Assembly (NCBI RefSeq): GCF_000026365.1
Contig: NC_012996.1
Location: 558,001-622,000, forward strand
Direction of reading: 5' to 3'
Length of the DNA stretch: 64,000 bases
Source: Zygosaccharomyces rouxii
Taxonomy: Eukaryota > Ascomycota > Saccharomycetes > Saccharomycetales > Saccharomycetaceae
Shown here one piece after another: positions 19,044-28,101 of this stretch (its first letter is position 1; each line of letters begins with the position of its first letter). The position numbers were made by a program, and so were the translations under genes. The notes beneath the pieces were generated by a model. That model was given only the letters and a program-made list of their open reading frames with translations. It did no database searches and was not told where the DNA came from.

Positions 19044-20450
19044 TTAATCAAAGGTCTTCTTAGATCCCTTGAAAGGAGCACTGTTCTTACCCTTGCCCAA
19101 AGGTGCTGAGTTTGCACCGGAACCAGTTCTGAATCCACCTCTGTTACCACCACCTCTGGCACCACCTCTTGGTGCGCCTCTGTTACCACCACCGTTACCG
19201 GTCTTTGGTGTGGAGAAATCGAGCCTTACAGGTCTGTTATCGATGTATTCACCTTGTAGAGTTTCCAATGCCTTTTGAGCAGAATCCACACTGGCATATT
19301 GAACGTAACCAAAACCCTTTGGTTGCTCAGTCTCTGGATGTGTTGGAATACGCACAGAGATGACTTCACCGTGAGGGCTAAATAATTCGTAAATTTGATC
19401 ACGATCAGCATTGAAGGAAAGGTTACCAAGGAAAAGAGTGTCAGAAGGTTCAGATGGCATATCACCGAATCTCTTTGCGCGATCTTCTCTTGGGTTAACG
19501 GTAGGTTTACTGGTAGACATGTCACAGTTGATTGGTCTACCGTCTAATTCCTTACCGTGCATTTCCTTAACAGCCTTTTCAGCGTAGGATTTATCAGTGA
19601 AATCGACGTAACCGTAACCACGAGATCTGGTTGATCCACGTTCATAGATGACTCTGGCACTTTGAACACCACCAATGTGTTCAAATTCATTCTTTAACCA
19701 TTGATCATCAATGTTCCAAGACAAACGTCCCACGAAGATAGTAGCTGGTTCACCAGACAACTTAGCTTTCTTGGAAGATTCTTCTTGTTCTTCGTCGACT
19801 TCTGCCTTACGCTTAGATGGTTTTGATGCTTCTTCAGATGAAGAACTGGAGCTAGACTTAGAATCTTCTTCATCAGAGCTAGATTCAGAGCTGGATTCAT
19901 CAGAGGATGAGTCCTTCTTAGAATCCTTTTTGTCTTCTTCTTCATCAGAGCTGGACTCATCAGAAGATGATTCTTTCTTGGACTCTTTCTTGTCTTCTTC
20001 AGATTCGTCAGAGCTGGATTCATCAGAAGATGATTCCTTCTTAGATTCTTTCTTGTCTTCTTCAGATTCATCAGAGCTAGATTCAGAGTCAGAGTCGGAG
20101 TCAGATTCACTACTAGATTCTTCCTTTTTAGATGTCTTCTTCTTACTCTTCTCTTCCTCAGATTCGTCATCACTACTAGACTCATCAGAACTAGAAGAAC
20201 TACTGGACTTCTTGTCATCTTCGTCATCACTGGAGCTTTCTGAATCGGAATCACTGCCAGAAGAACTGTCAGAGGATTCACTTTCAACCTTAGCAGCCTT
20301 AGCAGACTTAGTAGACTTGGAAGTCTTAGCGGCCTTAGCAGACTTGGAAGGTTTGGAAGCCTTGGCAGCCTTAGCAGCCTTAGCTTCTTCCTTCTGTTTT
20401 AGCTCCTTTTGCTTCAATTCCTTCTTTGATGCTTTACTAGTACTAGCCAT
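19044..20450 (-). CDS. NSR1: nucleolin-like protein Nsr1
   Basis: Nucleolar RNA-binding protein needed for 18S pre-rRNA processing. The 468 residues consist of a Lys/Ala/Ser-rich head, long alternating acidic and serine blocks (about 55-215), RRM1 (about 235-312; TIFVGRLSWNI), RRM2 (about 340-416; TLFLGNLSFNA) and a C-terminal RGG/Gly-rich tail (about 420-450). The repetitive DNA of the acidic/serine part gives long open frames on the other strand, which are not genes. PAC and RRPE ribosome-biogenesis elements lie directly upstream. Confidence 0.95.
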   Translation of the reverse strand: MASTSKASKKELKQKELKQKEEAKAAKAAKASKPSKSAKAAKTSKSTKSAKAAKVESESSDSSSGSDSDSESSSDDEDDKKSSSSSSSDESSSDDESEEEKSKKKTSKKEESSSESDSDSDSESSSDESEEDKKESKKESSSDESSSDESEEDKKESKKESSSDESSSDEEEDKKDSKKDSSSDESSSESSSDEEDSKSSSSSSSEEASKPSKRKAEVDEEQEESSKKAKLSGEPATIFVGRLSWNIDDQWLKNEFEHIGGVQSARVIYERGSTRSRGYGYVDFTDKSYAEKAVKEMHGKELDGRPINCDMSTSKPTVNPREDRAKRFGDMPSEPSDTLFLGNLSFNADRDQIYELFSPHGEVISVRIPTHPETEQPKGFGYVQYASVDSAQKALETLQGEYIDNRPVRLDFSTPKTGNGGGNRGAPRGGARGGGNRGGFRTGSGANSAPLGKGKNSAPFKGSKKTFD

Positions 20451-20536
20451 TCTTGGATTATTGATTGGTAGATTAAAAGTTTCAATAGTGGTAAGTACAC
20501 TAAAGGACCAGAGTATATGTGTAGGTCATCTCTTAG

Positions 20537-20580
20537 GCGATGAGATGAGATGAGATGAGATGGCCCTACTGAAAAATTTT
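20537..20580. promoter_or_regulatory. PAC repeat plus RRPE upstream of NSR1
   Basis: A PAC element, GCGATGAG, begins at 20537 and continues as further tandem GATGA units to 20562. An RRPE-type TGAAAAATTTT follows at 20570-20580. PAC with RRPE is the standard promoter signature of ribosome-biogenesis genes (Dot6/Tod6 and Stb3 sites). It lies about 90-130 bp before the NSR1 start. Confidence 0.75.
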
Positions 20581-20704
20581 CAACAGTCACGTTGAACGTT
20601 CACGCAGCGTCAGGAATTCAAAGTGTCAGTGTGACGCCGAAAAAAAATAATAAAATAAAACAAAGGGTATTTTTGAAATTAGTATAAAATCAAACCTGTT
20701 TTTA

Positions 20705-21880
20705 TTACAATACTGCTATCATTGGTAAAATTCCAAGTAGCATTGGGAAACGATTTATTTGGGCTGCAGCTGAGTAAGAAGCGATGGGAGGTGCAGAAGG
20801 CGCGGTTGAGCCTGATGAAGGGGTCATATGCGATGTAGCAGCCAATGAAGAATCTTTAGAAACTTCTGTAGTTGTAGTTGTAGCTAATTCACTGATCACA
20901 GAACCTGCAGAGGCAGTGCATGGTGCTGTTATAGTTTTAGTGACCGTATATGGTGCCGGTGTTGCTGCAGTGGGCGTTGACCTAGCAAATGTACCATCAA
21001 CTGTCATTGTAGAAGTTTGGAACACAGTCGACGGAGTGGGCCCTTGAAATGCTGCAGCTATTGTGGAAGTTGCATTACTACTGGGAACAGTATGTGTGCC
21101 TGTTACAGTGGAGGTTTCAGTAACAGTGAAAGCAGATGCTGTACCATTGGCAGTCACAACCACTGTAGACGGAGCTTCAGAAACATGAATAGTCAAAGAG
21201 CCGCTAGCGGTAACGGTAATCGTCGAAGGTGGTCCCGTAACGTTCGTTGTCACAGTAACGGTGGATGCATCTAGCGTAGAAGCGGGAGCTGTGCTATTAG
21301 CCGTCAATGTTACTGTGGAGGCATCTTGACTTATTGTAGAGGCTGTGCAATTAGTGGTTACCGTTACAGTTGAAGGATGTGCCGTTTCATTAGCAGTAAT
21401 GGTAACTGTTGATGCTTCTTGATGAAAAGCGGGGACAGTACTATTGGCGGTTACAGTAACTGTTGATGCCTCTTTAGTAATTGTGGATGCAGGAACCGCG
21501 GGAGCAGTACCACTAGCAGTAATGGTGACAGTTGAAGCATCCTGAGTGGTACCATTTGCAGTAACGGTCAAGGCAGACACTGTGTCGCTGGCGGTAACGG
21601 TGACAGTTGAAACCTCGGTAATTGTAGAACCAGATGCAGTAATATTAGTAGTAGTCGTAATGTCCTTGGTAATAGTAGATGCTGATTCGATATCATTAGT
21701 AGTTATGGTGACCGTTGATGCAGACTGAGTAACAGTACCACCAGAAGTGTTTTGTTCACATTCAGTACACCGGGCTGCTGAACATGGACAAACTGTTGAC
21801 GTAGAAATATCAGTTGTACTTAAAGTTTTAGTTGCCCAAACTTGATTTAAGAGCAATAAAAGAATGGCAATTTTAAACAT
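20705..21880 (-). CDS. Ser/Thr-rich GPI-type cell wall protein
   Basis: A 391-residue secretory protein. It has a hydrophobic signal peptide (1-16), a short Cys cluster (C31, C33, C38, C41 in CPCSAARCTEC), then a long Ser/Thr domain. That domain is built from about a dozen degenerate repeats of the pattern ASTVTVTANGTA, many with N-linked sequons. It ends in a hydrophobic tail (INRFPMLLGILPMIAVL) consistent with GPI attachment. No lectin or enzymatic domain is visible. I do not recognise a specific family member. It lies between NSR1 and RTS3, which are close neighbours in S. cerevisiae (YGR159C and YGR161C), so it appears to be a lineage-specific insertion. Confidence 0.85.
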   Translation of the reverse strand: MFKIAILLLLLNQVWATKTLSTTDISTSTVCPCSAARCTECEQNTSGGTVTQSASTVTITTNDIESASTITKDITTTTNITASGSTITEVSTVTVTASDTVSALTVTANGTTQDASTVTITASGTAPAVPASTITKEASTVTVTANSTVPAFHQEASTVTITANETAHPSTVTVTTNCTASTISQDASTVTLTANSTAPASTLDASTVTVTTNVTGPPSTITVTASGSLTIHVSEAPSTVVVTANGTASAFTVTETSTVTGTHTVPSSNATSTIAAAFQGPTPSTVFQTSTMTVDGTFARSTPTAATPAPYTVTKTITAPCTASAGSVISELATTTTTEVSKDSSLAATSHMTPSSGSTAPSAPPIASYSAAAQINRFPMLLGILPMIAVL

Positions 21881-22201
21881 TTAGCGAATGAATGTTGTGT
21901 ATATACCTGGCTCACTTAACCTCATTATAATTCAATCTCACAATATCCCTGTTATATATGCAATCAGCACTCATCGTAAATCCACATTGTGAGCCGATAT
22001 TGTAAATACCAATTGCAGTAATTACACGGTTTGAATCATTGTATAAAACTTAATCAACTTGAAGTTGTGATACCTTAGCCAGTTTCAACCCCAAACAACC
22101 ATGCAACAAGCAAACAAAGGAAAAAAAAAAAAAAAAAATCGATTCTTATGTTATGATATGCTAATATACAATGTTTCCAGTGCTAAATAAAAATCCCTAC
22201 C
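21881..22201. other. spacer upstream of the wall-protein gene
   Basis: A 321-bp stretch holding the promoter of the GPI-type gene (a TATATAC just before its start) and the RTS3 terminator. It contains an 18-A run (22121-22138). Nothing else was recognised. Confidence 0.5.
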
Positions 22202-22774
22202 TTACCTTATCCTATATTCCTGCCACCTTCTAGCGGCTTCTGCTGGTGAACCTCCACCTGCGCCTGACCAGGGCCTCGGCACGTCATGTAATGGATCAAC
22301 AACTTCACCATTACACACAGGCGAAGAATCTACCGAAAGCATACTTGTACGTGGCGATGTAATTGAAGCTCCTCTTTTCCTCTGCACAGTCTGTGTGGGT
22401 ATTGACGTATCTATTGGATGGAAAGTGGATGCTCCTTGAAGTGAAGTTCCTCTTGCTAGCGAACTTCTATGACTGGGTAGCATATAGTGATATTCTGAAT
22501 CCACTCCCAGTGGGGACTCATTAGAAAACTGACTACTTTGACGACTACTACCACTACCACTACCATTACTGCTAGCAAAAGAGTTCGAATGTATTTGCTT
22601 ACGAAGTTGTAAGTTCTCAGCCTTTAATCTATCAACTTCTCTCAGTAACCTAACGACTGCTGCATCTTGTTCCTTTTCCATCTCATCGATAATCTCCTCG
22701 CATGATAACTTCCTATTATTATGGGGAGATCTTAATACTGGTTGCAAATGCTTCTTCTCCATCGATAATGACAT
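22202..22774 (-). CDS. RTS3: Rts3-like protein (putative PP2A-associated)
   Basis: The 190-residue hydrophilic protein has an N-terminal coiled-coil stretch (about 23-62; EEIIDEMEKEQDAAVVRLLR then DRLKAENLQLRKQI), Ser-rich linkers and a conserved-looking C-terminus (DVPRPWSGAGGGSPAEAARR). The call is based on position after NSR1, where S. cerevisiae has RTS3 (YGR161C), and on general composition. The S. cerevisiae protein is longer (about 263). Its function there is only a suggested link to protein phosphatase 2A. Confidence 0.65.
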   Translation of the reverse strand: MSLSMEKKHLQPVLRSPHNNRKLSCEEIIDEMEKEQDAAVVRLLREVDRLKAENLQLRKQIHSNSFASSNGSGSGSSRQSSQFSNESPLGVDSEYHYMLPSHRSSLARGTSLQGASTFHPIDTSIPTQTVQRKRGASITSPRTSMLSVDSSPVCNGEVVDPLHDVPRPWSGAGGGSPAEAARRWQEYRIR

Positions 22775-23553
22775 TAGCGAGGGTAAGAAGTGAATTCGTT
22801 ATAATTTTGTATTAACCCTCCTTCTGAATCTCTCTGTCTTACTCTCTGGTGCTCTGTTTTATATCAAACAGATCCTTTGAATACTGACCACGTTCTTGTG
22901 AAGTTCCGATGTCCTAATCCGGTTCCTTATCAGGTATACAATGCCACCACATCCTTTCGATAGGCAAACGACAAGACCTTGTAACCAACAAATGACCAGA
23001 GCACAACCCTCTATTATCTGATAATAATGACGACAATAAAACTCCGCCCTAGGGGAAACCGGAAACGAAGGTGGAAATGTTGAAAGGATCAAGGAGAAAG
23101 GGTGAAAGAAGGGTAAACCAAGCAATAGTGGCGCGGATCGTTCATGTTACTAACGCCTTAACTATATTTACCCCGGTGGGACTCAACGATGAAGTCTCTC
23201 ACCCTGCTTTAGTCAGCCGTGCATTCCTACTGTAGCTGATGTGTCCTCTTACTTGCTTTCTTGCTCTACGAACGAAGGAACGCGCGGAGAGAAACCCTGA
23301 AATAACCTTAATCCAACCATCAACCGAACATCGATACTAATAGATTTTGATCGAATCCCGTAGGCTCGTATCGTAACAATTGGCCCACTCTGCTCTTGTC
23401 TTGCCCTTAACGTGCTTAACCTCTTTAAGAAAGTCCCGCCTTGTTGATGATGCGATTTATTACACGGCATGTTCTGAATGTGGTAAAATGCCATCTGTTC
23501 AACAACGCTTCCGCGGCCAGTTGGAGCCTTATTCAACCAATGTCCACTTTCCT
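22775..23553. other. RTS3 promoter and synteny junction, no gene seen
   Basis: This 779-bp stretch separates the YGR/YGL-type block from the accessory block. It is less AT-rich than other spacers here. A stress element core (AGGGG near 23051) is visible. Open frames on both strands start only from TTG or GTG and run into the ferric reductase gene, so none is called. The S. cerevisiae neighbour YGR161W-C was looked for and not found. Confidence 0.5.
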
Positions 23554-25671
23554 TCACCACGTCTGATACTCTTCAAAGTATTCTATCATGCTGCTGTTAT
23601 TGTTTCTTCTATTGTTTCTCACGCTGGTTCCTATCGTTTCAGCCACGTAGTTTCTAGTTAAGTCAACAAATGCTGGTGGTCCACAGCAGCATATTGCCAG
23701 TGATCTGGATTCTCCTGCGATATTTGCAATTACTTCGCTCACGTTGGGGCGTCCGTAATGGATGCGTGCAGAGCTAATTACTTCTTGTAAATTCTGAATC
23801 TTGCTGGCGCTACCCCATCCGGGGTTGGCCACTGCAGTAGAACCGTATTGTTGGGGTGTGCCTGAAGTTAGCTGCTTCGTTTGAGAACCAGTAATATGGA
23901 TTTGCAGATCGACGTTTAGATGCTTTAAACGAAGTATCGGGTCCATGTAAGCTTCTAAAATGTCAACACCCCTATTAACGATTACGATGTGGAGGTTTTG
24001 ACGTTGCGGTGCTGATGCCAGTGGTTGAGCCATGTTGAGAGCATAGGCCAGTGGTCCTGGTACACCACTACCGCCACATAGTAGCAATGTGTCTTGAAAT
24101 CTAGGTAATGGTGAAGATGCACCGTATGGACCTTCAATGAGGACCTTCAGTTGAGATCGACCACCTTTATGGATTAGATCTGTAAGCACACGCTGTGTAG
24201 CACCTTGTTTGGCTCTAATGACAATTAGTACCTCTTGGCCCAAATCTATAAAGGTGAATGGATGGGATTGCCAACATATGCAAGCAGGCTGTAGGAAATA
24301 TAGAAAAACGTATTGCGCAGGTTGGCAAGACCAATTAGCAGGACGTGGTACCAGCACTTTGAACAAATCAGGGCCTACTAATTCTAATTTAGCCGATGCG
24401 ATACCGAATCTTAAGATTGATTTCAATCTCAATAATCTTTCTAGTATCCAAAACGCTATTGATACATGGATCCATTTCTCCCAACCAAATCTTTTAACAT
24501 GGGCCCAGCAGCAGTAAAAGAAGAATAGTGCTAATACGATGTGCAAATAGAGGAATGTTTCGTAGTAACTTCTTCTCAAGAAACCCATTGAAAAGATACA
24601 AAGGAAAATAGCAACGTAAGCGGCTAAGACACCGATTTTCCAAAAATCTTGTTGACTCAAGCTTTCAATGGATTCAGTCTCTTGTGCATATAGAATATAA
24701 GCTATGCCATGAATGAATGCATCGATAACCATACTTCTACCAACCCATTTGTGTAGAACGATAGAGGTGGTGTATTTGAAGCCAGTTAAATGCTCGAGGA
24801 TACTGTTTCTTGTACTGAAAACCACTATTAATGGGAAATGAGCAAATGAAAGGATACCACTTCTATCTGCTACTTGTCTAAGCCATTGTAATTGATGAGA
24901 TTTGAAAATCATGTTGTAGGGATCAATCTTGTAATTGTAAAACAGTAAGAATCCATGCAGTAGGAAAAATCCAAGTACTAATAGAGATTCAAATTTAGTT
25001 GGTACCAATCCAGTGGCCCATTTATAAGGTAGATAAGCAGCGTGAGTTTGAGTTAACGTCGGTAAAATGAAGTCACCTCTAATTTTATTCACAGTAGTAA
25101 ATTTAAACAACCAAGGTTTCACGCCTGGTATCATTAGTAGAGCAGCAACACCCATTATAATTATGAAATACCATATTAACCACAATGCATATTTATCACT
25201 ATTATCAAGATTTATCAAAAATGAATAATAGGCAGAATTTAATTGACGTCTGGTTGCTGAATCTATCTCTACGGGATACCACGCTTTAAATTTAGGATCT
25301 GACGGTACAGGCCGCATGTAATGTGATGCATTGTGTAATGATGAATAGTACTTCTCGAGAGTCACACCATGCCTGTCATCACCGTCAACTAGTGAGCACA
25401 ACTGGTTTATATAATCCAAACTTTTCACAAATGTGGATTCATTTGCAACATCTAGTAACTGTTCATGGATACAATGAGACCAAGATCCAAAAGCTGGTTC
25501 ATAATCACATAATTTGTTATAGAAACCAGGTTCACTTTCAAAATTCCACGGTATCTGGGTAAGATTGATGGCACACGATAATACCGATACTCTTTCCCAC
25601 GCACTGTGCTGCAGCGAAAGAGCTGCGCTTATCGACCACATAAACACCATAGCGCTTAACAACACCATCAT
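23554..25671 (-). CDS. ferric/cupric reductase, FRE family
   Basis: Transmembrane flavocytochrome that moves electrons from NADPH through FAD and two hemes to reduce ferric iron or siderophores. The 705 residues have a signal peptide (1-20), a luminal/extracellular N domain with several cysteines (about 25-160) and a membrane core. Bis-heme pairs H307/H321 and H377/H391 are each spaced by 14. The FAD motif HPFTF is at 470-474, the NADPH motif GGSGVPG at 533-539, and CCCGPP near 665. FRE6 (712 residues, YLL051C) is beside COF1 in S. cerevisiae and is the likely positional counterpart. FRE6 is vacuolar, but location cannot be decided here. Confidence 0.93.
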   Translation of the reverse strand: MMVLLSAMVFMWSISAALSLQHSAWERVSVLSCAINLTQIPWNFESEPGFYNKLCDYEPAFGSWSHCIHEQLLDVANESTFVKSLDYINQLCSLVDGDDRHGVTLEKYYSSLHNASHYMRPVPSDPKFKAWYPVEIDSATRRQLNSAYYSFLINLDNSDKYALWLIWYFIIIMGVAALLMIPGVKPWLFKFTTVNKIRGDFILPTLTQTHAAYLPYKWATGLVPTKFESLLVLGFFLLHGFLLFYNYKIDPYNMIFKSHQLQWLRQVADRSGILSFAHFPLIVVFSTRNSILEHLTGFKYTTSIVLHKWVGRSMVIDAFIHGIAYILYAQETESIESLSQQDFWKIGVLAAYVAIFLCIFSMGFLRRSYYETFLYLHIVLALFFFYCCWAHVKRFGWEKWIHVSIAFWILERLLRLKSILRFGIASAKLELVGPDLFKVLVPRPANWSCQPAQYVFLYFLQPACICWQSHPFTFIDLGQEVLIVIRAKQGATQRVLTDLIHKGGRSQLKVLIEGPYGASSPLPRFQDTLLLCGGSGVPGPLAYALNMAQPLASAPQRQNLHIVIVNRGVDILEAYMDPILRLKHLNVDLQIHITGSQTKQLTSGTPQQYGSTAVANPGWGSASKIQNLQEVISSARIHYGRPNVSEVIANIAGESRSLAICCCGPPAFVDLTRNYVAETIGTSVRNNRRNNNSSMIEYFEEYQTW

Positions 25672-25977
25672 TACTTTTCTTGTAATAATTACTACAGTTT
25701 TACTAGTTAAGAAGTTAATAATAATGATAACTACAACGATGATCCATTAAAATTCTTGAATGTCCTCGATTCAAGTCATCACCACAAGAACCAGGTGCAC
25801 TTCTTAACTCCAAGACCTCCAGTCATACATGTTATAAGTGATTTACAGCACTGCAAATCCAATTCTGTGTTTCCAAAACTGAAAAACACAGTTCAATATC
25901 TATCTATATTTAAAAACGAACAAAAAGATTATTAACTAAGGGAAGAATTGCATTAAACCAAACCAAATCAAATCAAA
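25672..25977 (-). promoter_or_regulatory. ferric reductase promoter with an Aft-type core
   Basis: The 306-bp spacer between two minus-strand genes contains TGCACC (minus strand, 25794-25799), six bases of the Aft1/Aft2 core TGCACCC, about 125 bp before the reductase start. An AAATC repeat (about 25960-25982) borders the transporter stop. The Aft assignment is tentative. Confidence 0.35.
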
Positions 25978-28101
25978 TCAAATATTTTGTTCGTGGGAGC
26001 TAACTCTTCTCGAGTGGAATTCCCCTTGAAGCTTCTTGAAATTAGACTCACCGCTTTCCATTACGACATCACTTGAATCATCGGGGACTTGTCCCTCTTC
26101 AATAGAGCGTGTTTCTTCCTGAGCTTCCTGACTAGCAAATGAAGGATGACGACCTTTAGGATGGAGTCCTGGAACGAATTTTCTACACTTGTCTTCAATC
26201 CAGTCAAAGATATAATCTTTGTCACGAGCAATGTATTCACCTTCACCTAAATCGTTGTGAGCTATTTCATCTGTCAATTCTGGATCCCTCAAGCATAAGG
26301 AAAAGAGCAACAATGGTGCACAGAACACTAAACCGACTAAGGTTTCCAATTTTTGCACATGCATATAGGCTTCTACAACCTGTTGCCTTATTGGAGTACC
26401 CCATGTATATTCAGCGATAAAATTATATGGTTGCTCATATGCATATGAAGCAATCTTAGCATCCTTAACCCTCTTGAAGATTTCATGATATAAATTTTGG
26501 GTCCAAATACAACCGGAGACAGCAATTCCAACGGCAGATCCAATGCGGTATAATGTATAATTAAGAGAAGTAACCGTAGCCATATTTTCATGAGAAGTAG
26601 CAGATTGAACAGAAACGTTAACTGGGTAGGTGAACATTGTAGTACCCACACCCCAAACGCATAGACCACCAATAATACCACTATGAGAACTTTTACCACC
26701 TCTGAAATGGTACAATAGACCCATTGCTACCATCCAAAGACCACATCCAGCAATTATGTAGGGTTTAAGCCTTGTAACTCTAGTGATATAAAGTGCGAAA
26801 AATGGAGAAAATACTGTTGAAACGAAAGCACTCAATGAAGAAATTCTGGTGGCTGATTTAACTGACTCGTCAACAGCAACAATCATAACGGTATACAAGT
26901 AATCGTAGGCCATGTAAAAGATGAAATCATACAAAAATGAAATACTCATCGATGCCCAAACAGCTCTGTCTTTAATCAACTTCCAGGGTAAGATTGGTTC
27001 CCTCGCCCATTTTAATTCATAAACTATTAACATTGGCAATAGAACAACACCAAGAACTAGAGGACCAATGATTTGAGAATCATCCCATTTTGAACTGGTA
27101 CCACCAGCCAGTGTTAATGGAACTAATATACAACCCAATGATACTGTCATAATAAAGGTACCAATAGTGTCCAATTTCCAAAATAATTCCTTAATGAAGC
27201 TAACCAAACCATGAGTCTTGAAATAAGTTTTCTCCTCATTAAGAATCTTCCATTCTTCTGTTCTTCTGGCTTTCCACCACATGTGAAGCATACAACAGAT
27301 TAATGGAACACATGATAATGGGAAGATAAAGGCCCACATTCCAATATCCCAAGACCAATTCTCTTGAGGGTTAGCCCTCGAAGTAATGTTACCAGAAATC
27401 CAAGTATTAATGATAAATGGCCAAGTTGGAGCAAATTGGTAGAACAATCTCCATTTCAATGAGGAAAAATCCGATAAAATCAGTAATAACACCAGAACAA
27501 CACCAACATAACCTAGATTGTAGAAAATGCTACCAGCAGCATACGTTTCAATGTTATAGGATTGAGACTGGATCACGGTACCCATGGAGTAAAAAACAAC
27601 TGCGGTGATGAACAAAGTCAATCTACCAAACACATCTGCCAATCTTGCATACACGATCTGAGAAGCCGCCGAAATAACAGCATTGATAACATTGACCGTA
27701 GAGAGTAAAGAGTGTTCGCTGAAAGAATTCGTCACATATGAAGTGTAGATAAATCTAATGTTACTGTCTAATCCGTAACCATAACCGCAAATAAACGCAC
27801 AGAATAATAGTAGAATTCTAAAAGGCCACCAATCGTATTCAGCTGCCAAAAGTTCGGATTGACGAATGACAAGCCATTTAGAAACATGTAACTTGTCAGG
27901 CAAACCGTGCATGTTCAAAGAAGGACGAAGCTTCTGTTTCTCGCCATCAGAGTCAACAGGCATAACTTCCTGGTGCGCATTCTGGCCATATTTCACATTT
28001 TCAAATTCTGGCGGCACATCATTGTATTCCTTATCAGTTACATGCACCTCCTGGCGTTCGAACCGGGGTTCGGAAATCTTACTATTGCTACGATTTTCCA
28101 T
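25978..28101 (-). CDS. siderophore-iron transporter, ARN/SIT1 family
   Basis: Major-facilitator protein of the fungal siderophore/H+ symporter (UMF) family. The 707 residues comprise a long hydrophilic N-tail (about 1-88), about 14 membrane segments, and an acidic C-tail (about 620-707). Family motifs include FCAFICGYGYGLDSNIRF, ARLADVFGR and TMFTYPVNVSVQSATSHENM. The S. cerevisiae Arn1/Sit1 proteins are about 630 residues, so both tails are extended here. The related Gex1 glutathione exchanger is an alternative. ARN1 (YHL040C) is beside EFM1 in S. cerevisiae, which supports a common origin. It lies directly upstream of the ferric reductase on the same strand. Confidence 0.88.
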   Translation of the reverse strand: MENRSNSKISEPRFERQEVHVTDKEYNDVPPEFENVKYGQNAHQEVMPVDSDGEKQKLRPSLNMHGLPDKLHVSKWLVIRQSELLAAEYDWWPFRILLLFCAFICGYGYGLDSNIRFIYTSYVTNSFSEHSLLSTVNVINAVISAASQIVYARLADVFGRLTLFITAVVFYSMGTVIQSQSYNIETYAAGSIFYNLGYVGVVLVLLLILSDFSSLKWRLFYQFAPTWPFIINTWISGNITSRANPQENWSWDIGMWAFIFPLSCVPLICCMLHMWWKARRTEEWKILNEEKTYFKTHGLVSFIKELFWKLDTIGTFIMTVSLGCILVPLTLAGGTSSKWDDSQIIGPLVLGVVLLPMLIVYELKWAREPILPWKLIKDRAVWASMSISFLYDFIFYMAYDYLYTVMIVAVDESVKSATRISSLSAFVSTVFSPFFALYITRVTRLKPYIIAGCGLWMVAMGLLYHFRGGKSSHSGIIGGLCVWGVGTTMFTYPVNVSVQSATSHENMATVTSLNYTLYRIGSAVGIAVSGCIWTQNLYHEIFKRVKDAKIASYAYEQPYNFIAEYTWGTPIRQQVVEAYMHVQKLETLVGLVFCAPLLLFSLCLRDPELTDEIAHNDLGEGEYIARDKDYIFDWIEDKCRKFVPGLHPKGRHPSFASQEAQEETRSIEEGQVPDDSSDVVMESGESNFKKLQGEFHSRRVSSHEQNI

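Noticed and set aside
19711..20553. 280-codon Ser/Asp/Glu-rich frame opposite NSR1
   Set aside because: It is the antisense of the repetitive acidic/serine DNA of NSR1. A similar dubious frame (YGR160W) exists in S. cerevisiae.
23249..23661. Open frames on both strands next to the ferric reductase stop
   Set aside because: Both start from non-ATG codons and overlap the reductase coding end. No family resemblance was seen.
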